A stretch of DNA of 64,000 nt, from positions 208,031,262 to 208,095,261 of the forward strand of contig CM062292.1 in assembly GCA_031216915.1 (NCBI GenBank). Reading direction: 5' to 3'. This document shows, piece by piece, positions 1-10,345 of this stretch. The notes under the pieces were generated by a model that was given only the letters and a program-made list of their open reading frames with translations, made no database searches and had not been told where the DNA came from. Source of the DNA: Pictodentalium vernedei. Its lineage: Eukaryota > Mollusca > Scaphopoda > Dentaliida > Dentaliidae. Made by a program: the position numbers and the translations under genes. The first letter of the stretch is position 1. Each line of letters begins with the position of its first letter.

Positions 1-642
1 ACATTGGATTCAGATAATAGCGAACGTCCATGTTCAGATTTTGTCGGTCAGTTTGACAGTAGTAGCTTATATCAGGAACTAAGGCAGCACTCATTCAATT
101 CCATCATGCGAATTAACGGAGAAGATTCTCCTATACATCATGAATCATCAGGTTCATCTTTCTGTCCGTTATATACCAGGTCGCCTGAATGTACTGGCAG
201 ACTCACTCTCTCGGAAAGGTCGCCTGTTGCCTCGGAATGGACTCTCAACAAGCGAGTATTCAGGCAAATTTGCTATCAGTGGGATCACCCCATGATAGAT
301 CTGTTTGCGACGCACATGAACAATCGGTTACCGATGTTTGTGTCGCCATGCCCTGATCATCGAGCGTACGCAGTAGATGCTCAGTCTATATCATGGGACG
401 GAATGATAGGATACGGACATCCTCCAACTCCATTGCTTCTGCAGATTCTGTTAAAGATCAAACAGTCTCGTTGTAAAATTGCCTCTGTCGTCACAGAAAC
501 CTTGGATCAATCTTCTCAGGTGTCTGTTATGGGACGTTCCCCAGAAGCTTCCTTCACAAGAGGACCTTCTTTATCAGGGGAAGTCACGTGCACTGCTTCA
601 CAACCTGGAAGGTCTCAGCCTTCAGGTATTTCCATTGTGCGG
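1..642 (+). pseudogene. DIRS RNase H end and connection domain (copy G)
   Basis: The reading frame opens in the alternative overlapping frame and shifts at about 225 into the native one. From there it has the family signature EWTLNKRVF, then VDLF-like IDLFATHMNN, then YGHPPTP. In DIRS elements the segment after RNase H often holds a Dam-methyltransferase-like domain; the conserved YxxPP stretch here may be that domain, which is inference. Further internal indels are present. The copy is not functional. Confidence 0.75.
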
Positions 643-1838
643 TCCTTCTTGCACGGAAAACAGTTTACAGGATGTGCAGTGGACACAATTTCTAACTGCA
701 GGAGGTTTTCCTCTACGTAGAACTACAAGCAAAATGGAGGGTTTTCTTCCGTTGGTGTCAGAATCAGTCGGTAGGCATTTATGATCCGGTATATCAAATA
801 TTGCCAAATTTCCTTGTCTTCTTGTTTGACAATCTCAAACTGCAGTCCATCACTATTAAGGGCTATAGGTCTATGTTATCAGACACGCTCATCATGATAA
901 CCTGGCTATTGCATCAAATGCTTGGGTTCTGTTGAAGCTCAAGGAAGCTACGTTTGAGTCGTTGGACATTGTAGAGTTCAAATTCTTGACCTATAAAACA
1001 GTTTTTCTCTTAGCCTTTGCATCTGCTAGAATAGTCAGTGAACTTCATGCTTTATCTGCTGATGAATCTCACTACCGTAATGTGGGTAATACCATTATCC
1101 TTACTACAGAAGTAGGATTTCTGGCTAAGAATCAGATTCCAGACAAGTGGCCTGAGCCTATTATCATTAAGGCTTTGCTATCAGATAGGGGGCGTGGTGG
1201 CTCAGTTGGTAGAGGTGCAAGCTGCAAGCCGAGAGGTCCTCGGTTCGAATCCCACCTGCGACAACCGCGTTGTGTCCTTGAGCAAGACACTTCATCCCGA
1301 TTGCCTACATGGGGGCACGATGACGCTGTGTACTGAGGCGTACTGCACGTCGATGGTGCGCATGTCTTCAACCAATCTAACCCTGCCTGTGCTGCGGTGC
1401 AGAGTTCAGAGTTACGATGTTGGAGAGTTGACGGCTGCACGTCGTTGCTCGGTGGTTCTCTCCGGGTACTCCGGCTTCCTCCACCCGTAAAACTGTCAGG
1501 GTCACGATTAGCCATTGTGCATAAGTATGTGACCTTAAACACCAATAAATAAATAAATAATCCTCAGATAACTGTAGACCTTTGCTGTGTCCAGTTAGAG
1601 CTATGTGCATATAACGCCGATCAGATTTTATTAGAAAAGAAAGAAAACGTTTCTTTGATTGATTCCTAAGAGTCAAGATATTTCTGTTCATTCAGTCGCT
1701 AGATGGATTCAGTTGGCAATACGCAGTGCCTATGAAAATCTATCTTCGGATCAACGTTCAGTTAATAAGATATCAGCGCACGAGGTTGGAGCACTGTCCA
1801 CTTCCTGGGCTTATTCTAACAGTATAGCCATAATTGAT
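643..1838 (+). pseudogene. DIRS tyrosine recombinase, broken (copy G)
   Basis: The YR N-terminal motif FLHGKQFTG is followed by several frameshifts. The active-site box reads SARIVSELHAL, where intact copies D and E have SARRV, so the catalytic Arg is Ile. The HxxR box reads HEVG, so its Arg is also lost. A SINE interrupts the gene at 1188-1560. The C-terminal tyrosine segment is missing. YR normally integrates the circular DIRS DNA; this one cannot. Confidence 0.8.
1188..1560 (+). repeat. SINE with tRNA-like head
   Basis: The head has RNA polymerase III promoter boxes: A box TGGCTCAGTTGG near 1198-1209 and B box GGTTCGAATCC near 1241-1251. The body contains TGTCCTTGAGCAAGACACTT, a motif widespread in animal SINEs, and ends in a (AATA)n tail. 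TCAGATA flanks it (1181-1187 and 1564-1570), an imperfect target duplication. The body is shared with the 5S-headed SINE at 63251-63666. It is inserted in copy G YR. Confidence 0.85.
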
Positions 1839-1970
1839 TATTGGCATCCTAACTTAGTGCAATATGGGGAATAATCTTTAAAAATCTCCTTCAGATCCAC
1901 CAGTTAGAATGCTTTCATATTTGGTATACAACATTTCTGTGGAGGTCAAGTTCAAGTTAGTGGATTCAAG
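1839..1970. repeat. Tandem-monomer fragment between DIRS copies
   Basis: About 130 bp resembling the monomer found at 57000-58240 and 37560-37900 (landmark GATCCACCAGTTAGAATG). It joins the broken end of copy G to the leader of copy F. The junction with F lies where the leader resumes at GTGGATTCAAGGC, so the left ITR of F was lost here. Confidence 0.6.
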
Positions 1971-2361
1971 GCTATAAATGGATGATGGAAGTGAACAATG
2001 ATGGTTTGAGACGTTCAGGGCTGTAACTTTACAATAATTATAAAAATTATTTCATGTTACCCATTTTCGGGACATGCGCCTGACATCATCATTCTTGCTA
2101 ATGATTTACCTACTGTTTGTTAAGTGTTCTTTCCCTATCCTTCCATGACCCATCCTGGGAGTTTAACGTGTGTTACAGAATGTTTATTCTGTTTATCCCC
2201 ATGGTTCTGTCCTCACCCTAGGGGTGTTGGGTCGTTTGGTCTTGCATCTTCTATCCGATGAATCGTTTTTTCTTTGTATGAAGATCTAGCTTTGCATCTG
2301 GTAGCATTTAAATTACTTATTTTGGGCCTTTTTGTGTGCCTGTTGTCTTGTTTTCTTTTTT
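1971..2361 (+). other. DIRS leader with hairpins (copy F)
   Basis: Untranslated leader between the ITR and gag. It contains the uninterrupted site CCAT^TTTCGGGAC at 2064/2065, which in copy C is filled by copy B. Downstream are the ACAGAAT/ATTCTGT hairpin near 2171-2190 and the CACCCTAGGGGTG hairpin near 2213. No coding sequence is seen. Confidence 0.7.
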
Positions 2362-3399
2362 TTAGCTCACCTGACTGAAAGTCAGGGTGAGCTTTTCTGA
2401 TCACTTTTTGTCTGTTGTCCGTCGTATGTCGTGAAGGTGGTGCTTGGGTCATTTTCTCCCAAGCCACTGGTTGCAGTTCAATGAAAATTCACATGAGTAG
2501 CGGTTATATAGGGACATTTGGGTTTTTTATAAGCCCGTTTGAAAAATGGGATGTATTATAGTATGGCGTTGTCCGTCCGTCCGTCCGTCCGTCCGTTTGG
2601 TTTCCGAACAATAACTTTAGTATTTGTTTTCCGATCGGCTTCAAATGTGGTATGTGGTTTAATCACAACAAAATACAGGTCAAGTTCGAATATGGGGTCG
2701 GTCCGAACATTTTTCGCCTGAATTATGGCCCCAGTTGGACTTAAAATTCGTCAAATATTAGGTTTCCGGATGATAACTTTAGTATTTGTTTTCCGATCGG
2801 CTCCAAATTTGGTATGTGGTTTAATCACAACAAAATACAGGTCAAGTTCGAATATGGGGTCGGTCCGAACATTTTTCGCCTGAATTATGGCCCCAGTTGG
2901 ACTTAGAATTCGTCAAATATTTGGTTTCCGGATGATAACTTTAGTATTTGTTTTTCGATTGGCTTCAAACTTGTTAGTCTTTTTCTCAAATGACTGAAAA
3001 ATTTAGTCATTTCACAAAATCACTGATTGCAATGTCTGACCGTAACATATATATATATGCCAGTATAAATTTCTCGCACTCTAAAAAAATTGCAAATGTG
3101 TTAAAATGGTACAATTTGAACAGTTCACGGGTGTATGATGCAATGCCCAGCGGTGCTCTTGTCTTCAAATTGGGTTTCTGCTCGTATTGAAGATGGGGGG
3201 GGGGGGGGGGGGGGGGGGCAAAATGCACAAAAGTTTTAAAAATCTTCTTCTCATGAACCAGCCGTACCAGAGACTTGATATTTGGTATGCAGCTTCCATT
3301 TGAGGTGAAGACTCAAGTTTGTTCAAGAGAAGTTTGACATGCAATATTTGCCTTTGTTCGGGGAGGGGCAAGAATTTTCGCCAAGCCCAAAATTTCTAT
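2362..3399. repeat. AGCTCACC-type and (CCGT)n tandem-repeat elements
   Basis: It starts with AGCTCACCTGACTGAAAG, a terminus common in bivalve genomes. A second element begins near 2533 with a 5' hairpin (AAGCCCG...TGGGAT), then (CCGT)n at about 2573-2597, then about 2.4 monomers with a 161-bp period (copies start near 2600, 2761 and 2922). A G tract of about 24 bp lies near 3196-3219. Bases 3230-3399 match 56515-56681. The layout resembles the mollusc tandem-core (pearl / Helitron-like nonautonomous) elements. Confidence 0.65.
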
Positions 3400-3670
3400 A
3401 TTTTTATGCTGTAAACCAATGGCCCAGACTTGGCTTGTGCTAACTCTAAAATATGCAGAGCCAGACACAAATTTTTGCCCCACAAATCCCCCAAATTTGC
3501 ATCCCAAACCAAAAAACTAATGTCCATATATGGTCCTCCATACTTTTGTCTACTGCGCATGCGCAGTGTCAAGGAAGTACCAAAATTGGCACCAGGCCTC
3601 ATTCTTTGTTTGGCCCTTCTGTCAGTAACAACCAACTGACTTCTGTGCTTGTAAATCTCAAACAGTCTCG

Positions 3671-4875
3671 TTGCAAAATTCTGCTAGTAGCGCCTCTGTC
3701 GTCACAGAAACCTTGGATCAATCTTCTCAGGTGTCTTTTATGGGACATTCCCTGGAAGCTTCCTCCATGAGAGGACCTTCTTTATCAGGGGAAGTCATGT
3801 GCGCATCACAACCCGGAAGGTCTCAACCTTCATGTATTTCCATTGTGCAGTCCTTCTTGCACGGAAAACAGTTTACAGGATGCGCAGTGGATGCAATTTC
3901 TAACTGCAGGAGGTCCTCCTATACGTTGAACTACGCAGTGAAGTGGAGGGTTTTCTTCTGTTGGTGTCAGGATCAGTCGATAGATGTATACGATCCATCC
4001 ATACCAAATATTGCCAATTTCCTGGTCTATTTGTTTGATGTTCTCAAACTGCAGCCCGTCACTATTAAGGGCTATAGGTCTAGGTTATCAGACACTTACG
4101 CTTAACATGATAACTTGGCTATTGGATCAAATACTTCATTGTCCAAGCTGGTTAGAAATTTCTCTATTAATAGATCTAGAGCCCTCAGATTAATTCCTAA
4201 GTGGAATTTGTCTTGGGTTCTGTTGAAGCTCAAAGAAGCTCCGTTTGAGCCGTTGGATGTTGTAGAGTTCAAGTTCTTGACCTATACAACGGCATTTCTC
4301 TTAGCCTTTGCTTCTGCTAGAAGAGTCGGTGAATTTCATGCTTTATCTGTTGATGAATCTCACTACCGTAGTGTGGGTAATACCATTACCCTCACGACGG
4401 AAGTGGGGTTTTTGGCTAAGAATCAGATTCCAGACAAGCATCAGGAGTGTATTATCATTAAGGCTCTGCCATCCTCGGATAACCATAGACCTTTGCTGTG
4501 TCCACTCAGGGCTATGCGCATTTATAAACATCGATCAGATTTTATTAGAAAAGGAAGAAAACGTTTCTTTCTTTCACTGATTCCTAAAAGAAAGGATATT
4601 TCTGCTCATTCAGTAGCTAGATGGATTCAGTTAGCAATATGCATGGCCTATGAAAATCTATCTTCGGATCAACGTTCGGTTAATAAGATATCAGCGCACG
4701 AGGTTAGAGCACTGTCCACTTCTTGGGTTTATGCTAACAGTATAGCCATTACTGATCTCATGAGGGCTGCGTACTGGACACAGCCCTCTTCATTTACCTA
4801 GTTTTACCCAGAAAAATTTAGAGTCCATCTCCGGTGACCTTAGATCTTTGGGTCCTCTTTCTGTTGCTCAGAATG
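3671..4875 (+). pseudogene. DIRS tyrosine recombinase, best preserved (copy E)
   Basis: One frame runs from 3671 with only two stops: TAA at 4103-4105 and TAG at 4799-4801. Domain order is the N-terminal SAM-like part (FLHGKQFTG to IANFLVYLFD), then the catalytic part with SARRVGEFHAL (catalytic Arg present), then HEVRALSTSW (HxxR present), then ITDLMRAAYW. The nucleophile tyrosine is in FY just after the TAG, which replaces a Lys codon seen in F (TKFYL). The family function is recombination of circular cDNA into the genome. E would be one codon short of its tyrosine. Confidence 0.85.
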
Positions 4876-5489
4876 TTGTCCATTAATGGTTACATCTATA
4901 GGTATTTAGACTGTCCATTCCAGCATTGACGCTGTTCCGCTGCCCTCTTCGTTTTGAGGATATTTACCTCAGAACAAGAGGAGGGGGGGGTGGGGAGGGG
5001 TTTCCCTTATGATCATCTGGCTTTATAGTGAAAAGCAAGGGAAGACCTCCTCCGATGTCAGTAGTCCCGAGTTGGTGCTGAGATGGTTTTAATGTGTAGC
5101 TTGGTGTGATGCAATAACTATGTCTCATTTATGTACTGTTTTTAAAGTGTAGCTCACTGTAAAGCATTTGTATATGTCACGTGTCAAACGGGCGTTGAGA
5201 TACAATCCTCGGCCACTTTTAAATGAGTGTAAAGAGTCTCATTCTCTGCACTGTCTTTATATATTGGTTTTCACCGAATTAGCATAACAGGTTATGCTGG
5301 CATTAAATGGAGAATTATATTTTATGTAATACTCAATTACATTGTTGGCATTATGCCTTTCTCTTTTCTCGTAAAGGAGAAAGACATATATAATTCCTAT
5401 CTGCTCCTATTGTCTTGTAGGAGCTATCCTTTACTGAAGTAATTGAGAGTTTGGATTTTCCTTTATGTCCTAGGCCCTCTAGTCTTTTT
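4876..5489 (+). other. DIRS trailer with conserved hairpins (copy E)
   Basis: Noncoding. Stems: GTTTTGAGG (4951-4959) with CCTCAGAAC (4967-4975); AGCATAA (5281-5287) with TTATGCT (5292-5298); CTTTCTC (5357-5363) with GAGAAAG (5377-5383); CTCCTA (5404-5409) with TAGGAG (5418-5423). The same stems recur in copies A, C, D, F and H with paired changes. Confidence 0.7.
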
Positions 5490-5881
5490 ACGATTCAGCT
5501 AGTCTGGGCCATTGGTTGTTGTATAAAAATATTATAAATTTTAAGTAATTTGTATATTTTTTATACTTACCAATGGCCCAGACGGGTATGGCCCTCCCAT
5601 GAGTGGGCACTCATACCTCCCCGCTGTTTATAACATTTAACAGGCAATCTGTAGAAAGAATGATGGTTGGCGCCAATTTCGGTTCCTTCCTGGATACTGC
5701 GCATGCGCAGATCTGAAAGTATGGAGGACCAGATAAGACATTTATATTTTGGTTTTGCATGCAAATTTTGGGGATTGGGGTCAAAATATGTGTTAGGCCC
5801 TGGATTAATTTTTGAGTTAGCACCAGCTAGTCTGGGCCATTGGTAAATATAAAAAATATACAAATTACTTAAAATTTTTAA
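5490..5881 (+). other. ICR and right ITR of DIRS copy E
   Basis: The ICR spans about 5497-5590: a complement of a left end followed by a complement of the right end. The right ITR, the inverse of a left ITR with ACTGCGCATGCGCAG near 5696, runs to about 5881 and ends with the extension TGGTAAATATAAAAAATA. The ICR left half does not match E's own left ITR exactly (TACAACAACC against TGCTGTAAACC), so E may be mosaic. Confidence 0.65.
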
Positions 5882-6420
5882 TATTCTCTCTGAGTCGTCA
5901 CATTCATCTCTCAGTCTATCATATACCGGGTCGTCTGAACATACTACCAGACTCGCTCTCTCGAAAAGCTTGCCTGTTACCATCGGAGTGGACTCTCAAC
6001 AGGCGAGTATTCAGTCAGATCTGCCACCAGTGGGATTGTCCCATGATAGATCTTTTTGTGATGCACCTGAACAATCAGTTACCGATGTTCGTGTCGCCAT
6101 GCCCAGATCACCGAGCATATGCAGTAGATGCTACATCGATTTCATGGGACAGAATGATAGGATATGCATATCCTACTGCGTTGATTCAGCAGATTCTGTT
6201 AAAAATCAGACAGTCTTACTACAAATCCCTACAAGTAGCATCTCTGTAATCAAGGAAACCTTGGATCAATCTTCTCAGGTGTCTGTTATGGGACTTTCTC
6301 TGGAGGCTTCCTCCTCGAAAGGACCTATATCATGGAAAGTCCCGCGCACTGCATCACAACCCGGAAGGTCTCAACCTTCATGTATTTCTGTTGTGCGGTC
6401 CTTCTTGCATTGAAAACATT
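5882..6420 (+). pseudogene. DIRS RNase H end and connection domain (copy F)
   Basis: Reads from the RNase H C-terminus (HLSVYHIPGRLNIL, with DSLS for the last acidic site) through EWTLNRRVF, MIDLFVMHLNNQ and YAYPTA. An overlapping +1 frame opening with VDSQQASIQS stays open from 5970 to 6413, as in C, D and H. The upstream RT is absent. The same right-ITR/RNase H junction is found at 60946-61080 in copy C. Confidence 0.75.
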
Positions 6421-6535
6421 TTACAGGGCAAGCAGTGGACGCAATTTCTAACTGTAGGAGGGCCTCCTTTCGTTGAATTATGCGGTGAAGTGGAGGGTTT
6501 TCTTCCATTGGTGTATGGACCAGTCTGTAGACATT
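6418..6535 (+). pseudogene. DIRS tyrosine recombinase, first piece (copy F)
   Basis: N-terminal YR sequence (FTGQAVDAISNCRR) with indels, cut after CTGTAGACATT by the LINE. It continues at 17196, where GACATT is repeated. Confidence 0.8.
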
Positions 6536-7199
6536 GATTGATTTTATTCAGTAGTACAACATGTATACAGCTAATAACAAAAATATACATAAAGGTGGCA
6601 TATTTAAGAACTTCATGATTGCACCACTGGGAGATGACATAGCCACTATTGGCTGTCTTTCTGCCATTCCCGTTTAAAAAAAAAATGAACAAGAAAAAGG
6701 AAAAAAAAGGCAGAGAAAGGAAGAGAAGAGAAAAATGAAAGAAGACAAATGAATACGAGAAGCAGACCTGACAATTGAGGCAATCCTGACAACAGCGTGT
6801 TCACTAATAAGAGAGGATTTTACCGCCATACTGCAGATGACATGTTAGACTGGTTCTTTCCGTCATGTGAGAAATCTATTCTATGTTTTCTAGCATATCA
6901 TCCCCTGAGTTCCAATGTGCTCCATGTGTCAGCAGGCATAAAGAACACATTGGAACCCTGGGGACGGCATCATGATGATTCAGTTGAAGAGAGAGGTGGC
7001 GATGAGATAAACAGAGCTACGACCTACAGTCGGGGCAAACTGGATTGTTACAGTTGACATGTAGTGAATATGAACTTAAGAAATTGTTCAGTTATAGTCT
7101 TTTTGAATAGTGATCTTGGATAATTTTGAACAGATGGTTCAATATTGTTCCACATCCTAAGGAAAGTATGAATGGGAAGGTTAGCAGAGAACTGGGTCC
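6536..7199 (-). other. LINE 3' untranslated region
   Basis: A-rich on the + strand (6670-6760) and purine-biased. An 86-codon + strand frame at 6797-7057 has no recognisable similarity and is antisense to the LINE, so I treat it as chance. Confidence 0.5.
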
Positions 7200-8520
7200 A
7201 GGGGCCAGCCGAGTGGGCGACTAGGGCGAATAAGTCGCCTTGTCATTCTCCAAGTCGCCTTGGCTTACATTGGGGGTGAAATTCAAGTCGCCCTCCAAAA
7301 CTTCCTTGGGAGACATGGCAGTTTACTGTATTTTCTTGTTTTATATCCCAAAAAACAACGCTTCTGCATTCACAAAAAAGTAAACACGACTGCTGTTAAA
7401 ATCTGTCATACGGCTCTGAAAATAGCCTAAACTAGCCCAATTTTATATTTCTGAAAAGAGTTGTAATGGCGTAGTCATTCGAACAATGCACCCCAACCAG
7501 CATAAAATGCTATTTAAAACCAAAAGTGTCAACAAAAACAACGAATCCCACAAGACACGCATCAAGTTTATTAGAATTTATTAAAGTTAACCACCGTTTC
7601 AAAACCAAAAAAATTGTGCAGGGGACAGTTCATCTATAAAAACGTCGAAATTAATTACGGTTACACTCTGTTCCACTGAAAAATTGGTTGCATTGAAATT
7701 TGCCCCACAATTTGCATTGAAAGTTTGTTTTTTTTTGAAAACCTCCTTTTGGAAGGGGGTTAAATGTAATAAGGCTATGATAGAAATCACACATATTAGG
7801 ATGGATAAGAATGACAGGCCTTATAGCACCAATCGCACATGTCAATGTAAGATGGATGGCAGAAATTGTCATTTTTCTGAACAGAGTATTATCACCCAGC
7901 GCAGCAGGTAAGGGAGACAACTGAAATATTTGGTCATTTACCTTAGAAATAAATTAACTCAAATTGTTAATGACGCTTAATTGACGAAGGATGTCGAAAA
8001 CTTTTTTAACTACACTTTTCAATTCAATTAGGACATTCAGAAACCATGAATGACCCAGCTTCTTATGTGAACTTGAAATTTATTTTAAATACTTGAAATA
8101 TTTTTTTAAAAAGAATATAACTTACATCACAGAGAAGAACACTCTCACTATGGGTAATGCTAAATTTCAAATCCACTGCATTGAGGCAAATACAAAATCA
8201 ACTGCACGGTAACCCTAGTCATTACTGTTAGGGAAAGAGTTAGGGTATTCAGAAACCATGGACAACACAATTTTTGTACGGGAGGGGGGAGGATTTTAAC
8301 CTACATGACTTAGTTGTGTGTTTGTGTAACTTTTATTTATTTTTTTCTTCACAATTGTGTTCTCTGTGTACATTTATTTTGTCATGATGTCATATAGGTT
8401 TTGTTTTTTTCTGACTTCTCCCTCATGTCCACTGACTTTTCCCTCCTTGCCCCTGACTTCTCCCTAAAGTCTCTGGAGGGAGAAGTCACTTCTCCCTAAA
8501 ATCAGCTGCTAGGCTGACCC
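7200..8520. repeat. Possible nonautonomous insertion in the LINE
   Basis: GGGGCC occurs at both edges (near 7200 and 8527) and the interior is unlike the LINE. It carries repeats of AAGTCGCC near 7230-7295 and of TTCTCCCT near 8405-8500, with a short inverted repeat (GGGAGAAGT/ACTTCTCCC) near 8477-8495. Terminal inverted repeats are not convincing, so boundaries and class are uncertain. Confidence 0.35.
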
Positions 8521-9403
8521 CTGACTGGGGCCTCGGTTTATATGTGCGCAATTTACCTGACTGTCTGGTGTCCATACCAGACAGGTTTAGGTATATTTTA
8601 AAGCTATTCTTAGAACTTTCAGGTAACATTTTATTATGCCAATCGTGCATAAACAGCTGAACGTGAAGTTTATACAAGTCTGTGAATTTTAAGATACGGT
8701 GCTTTTAAATAGTGGGTCGGTGTGAGTTTTTTGTTGGATATGATTCGGATGGCTCTCTTTTGCAGTTTTGTGAGTGCTCTAGTGGCGAGTGAGTGCCCCC
8801 AGATTTGGATACCGTACAGCATGTGACTGTGGATTAAAGAGTAATATAATGTTTTCAAGCATTTTTGTGGCAGAATTCTTTTCACTCTGTTTATGGAATA
8901 AATAGCCCTTGAAATTTTGGAACAGACAACCGAAAGATGGTGCCTCAAGTTCAGATTTTCATCCACAAAAATTCCTAAGAATTTGACAAATTTTTTTTCT
9001 TGATTATTTGCGATAGGAGTTATGGTTGAGTTGTTAAGCACAATTCTCCTACTTCCAATAGAGTAACTATCACCCTATGGATGAAAGATGATAAGTAAGC
9101 AGTAGTGTCATCTGCATATGATAACATTTTCATAGATGTGGAATTTATAATATCGTTGATATAAATAATAAAAAGAAGAGGACCAAGAATAGACTCCTGC
9201 GGAACACCTGTATATATGTCCAGAAAGCCTGAACAGACATTTTGGAATGATACCGATTGACATCTTTCTGTGAGATAATTTTTAAACCAGGTGTTTGCAT
9301 GCCCTCGGACTCCATAGACTTCTAACTTTTTAAGTAAAATCGAGTGAATTATGGTATCAAATGCTTTGGAGAAGTCTAGAAAAAGAGCTAATGTACAGTT
9401 TTT
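8486..9403 (-). pseudogene. LINE reverse transcriptase, C-terminal piece
   Basis: On the minus strand: [13 protein letters not shown] (RT motif A), then [13 protein letters not shown] (motif B, usually GVPQGS), YADDT (catalytic motif C), then VKFLGIFVDENLNLRHH and MLYGIQIWG (thumb), ending in an IHNY/TR-like tail (MDTRQSGKLR). At least one frameshift separates YADDT from the thumb (near 9020-9060). Copy D interrupts it directly upstream of motif A; the missing N-terminal half is at 14899-15512. Confidence 0.9.
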
Positions 9404-9640
9404 ATTTTTGTACTGTACCAATGACCCAGACTTAGCTGGTGCTAACTCTTTAAATTTCAAGGCCAAACACAAATTTTGCCCCCCCCCCCCCCCCAATCCC
9501 CAAAATTTGCAACAAAGTTAAAAATATCCATGTCCTATATGGTCCTACATATTTTTGTCCACTGCGCATGCCCAGTGTCATGGCAGTACCAAAATTGGCG
9601 CAAATTCTTCATTCTTTGTTTGGCCCTTCTATCAGTAACA
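9404..9640 (+). other. Left ITR of DIRS copy D
   Basis: Inverse of the right ITR at about 14660-14898, including ACCAATGACCCAGACTTAGC and a GCGCATGC-type palindrome core near 9565. A C tract of about 14 bp at 9481-9494 interrupts it. Confidence 0.8.
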
Positions 9641-10287
9641 TCTCACTGATATCTGTGTTTATAATCTCAGTTAAAATGATGCCAGTTTTCTCTCTCCATT
9701 TCCTTGATACCCCCCTTGCTATTCTCCCATGCTTTTGGCATAATTTTTGTAAATTTTTTACTGAAATTTCTTGGGAGTTTTTGGCTTAGTAACAGAATGT
9801 TTATTCTGTTTTCCACATGGTTACGTCCTCACCCTAGGAGTGTTTAGGTGTTTTGGTCATGCATCTGCCATCCGATGTACTGCAGTTTCTTCTGTGGAAG
9901 TTTCTGTTTTACATCGGATAGTGTTTAAAATAAAATTAGTTACTGATTTTGGGCCATATTTTGAGTGCCTGGAATCTTGTTTCCGGTTTTTATTCACTTT
10001 TGTTTACGTTGACAATGGTTACTTCTGACAGTGAATCCTTGTCTTCTATAAGGTTTTGTTCATAGCCAGATGCATTAATATTGTAAGTGAAACATTAATT
10101 TTTAGATATGTTTTAAAATTTTTGTCCACACTTAGGCTTTTTTAGAATCAATTTGGGCTCATCGTTCCCTTTGGGAACTTGGGCACATCTTGAAATTGTT
10201 TAAAAAAATGGATTATATTATTATTATGTATCTTTGTATTTCAAGGGTTAGTGCGAGTATGATGGCTGTTTAATATTTTTTCAAAAT
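9641..10287 (+). other. DIRS leader with stem-loops (copy D)
   Basis: Stems: AACAGAAT (9791-9798) with ATTCTGTT (9803-9810); ATCCGATGT (9870-9878) with ACATCGGAT (9911-9919), enclosing CTTC (9889-9892) with GAAG (9897-9900); GTTCCC (10164-10169) with GGGAAC (10173-10178). The arm TTAGTGCGAGTA near 10248-10259 complements gag codons found in copy H, deleted here. Apart from the gag start there is no credible coding sequence. Confidence 0.7.
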
Positions 10288-10345
10288 ATGAAAGAATATT
10301 GTTCAGATTGTAAATCGAGGAAGTCTTCCTCTGATTCTCATGTTC
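10288..10345 (+). pseudogene. DIRS gag start remnant (copy D)
   Basis: ATG at 10288 opens MKEYCSDCKSRKSSSDSH, the conserved Cys-rich gag N-terminus. It is cut after 18 codons by the deletion that removed gag and fused it to the RT N-terminus. Confidence 0.75.

Larger units (their letters stand above)
1..1838 (+). mobile_element. DIRS copy G, 3' part only
   Basis: This is the right half of a DIRS-type retrotransposon that enters from beyond the window. It carries the end of RNase H, the downstream connection domain and the YR region. It stops abruptly at about 1838, inside YR just after the ITDLM-like stretch, where tandem-monomer sequence begins. The trailer, ICR and right ITR are missing, so the copy is truncated or rearranged. 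A SINE sits inside its YR region. Confidence 0.85.
3400..5881 (+). mobile_element. DIRS copy E, internally deleted
   Basis: The left ITR (from 3400, ATTTTTATGCTG) runs to about 3660, where AAATCTCA joins directly to the end of the RNase H/connection region, so leader, gag, RT and most of RNase H are deleted. YR, trailer, ICR and right ITR follow. The left flank is TTCTAT, matching the empty site at 56681/56682 (TTCTAT^TTTCCTAAC). The right flank is instead RNase H of copy F, so one end has been rearranged. Confidence 0.75.

Noticed and set aside
1190-1265. A tRNA gene
   Set aside because: A and B boxes are good, but the sequence continues into a SINE body with a (AATA)n tail and lies inside a DIRS pseudogene.
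3007-3228. Pro-rich, Gly-rich or poly-His-like proteins over homopolymers (also near 15810, 25128 and 26509)
   Set aside because: They arise from poly-G or poly-C tracts and G-rich minisatellites.
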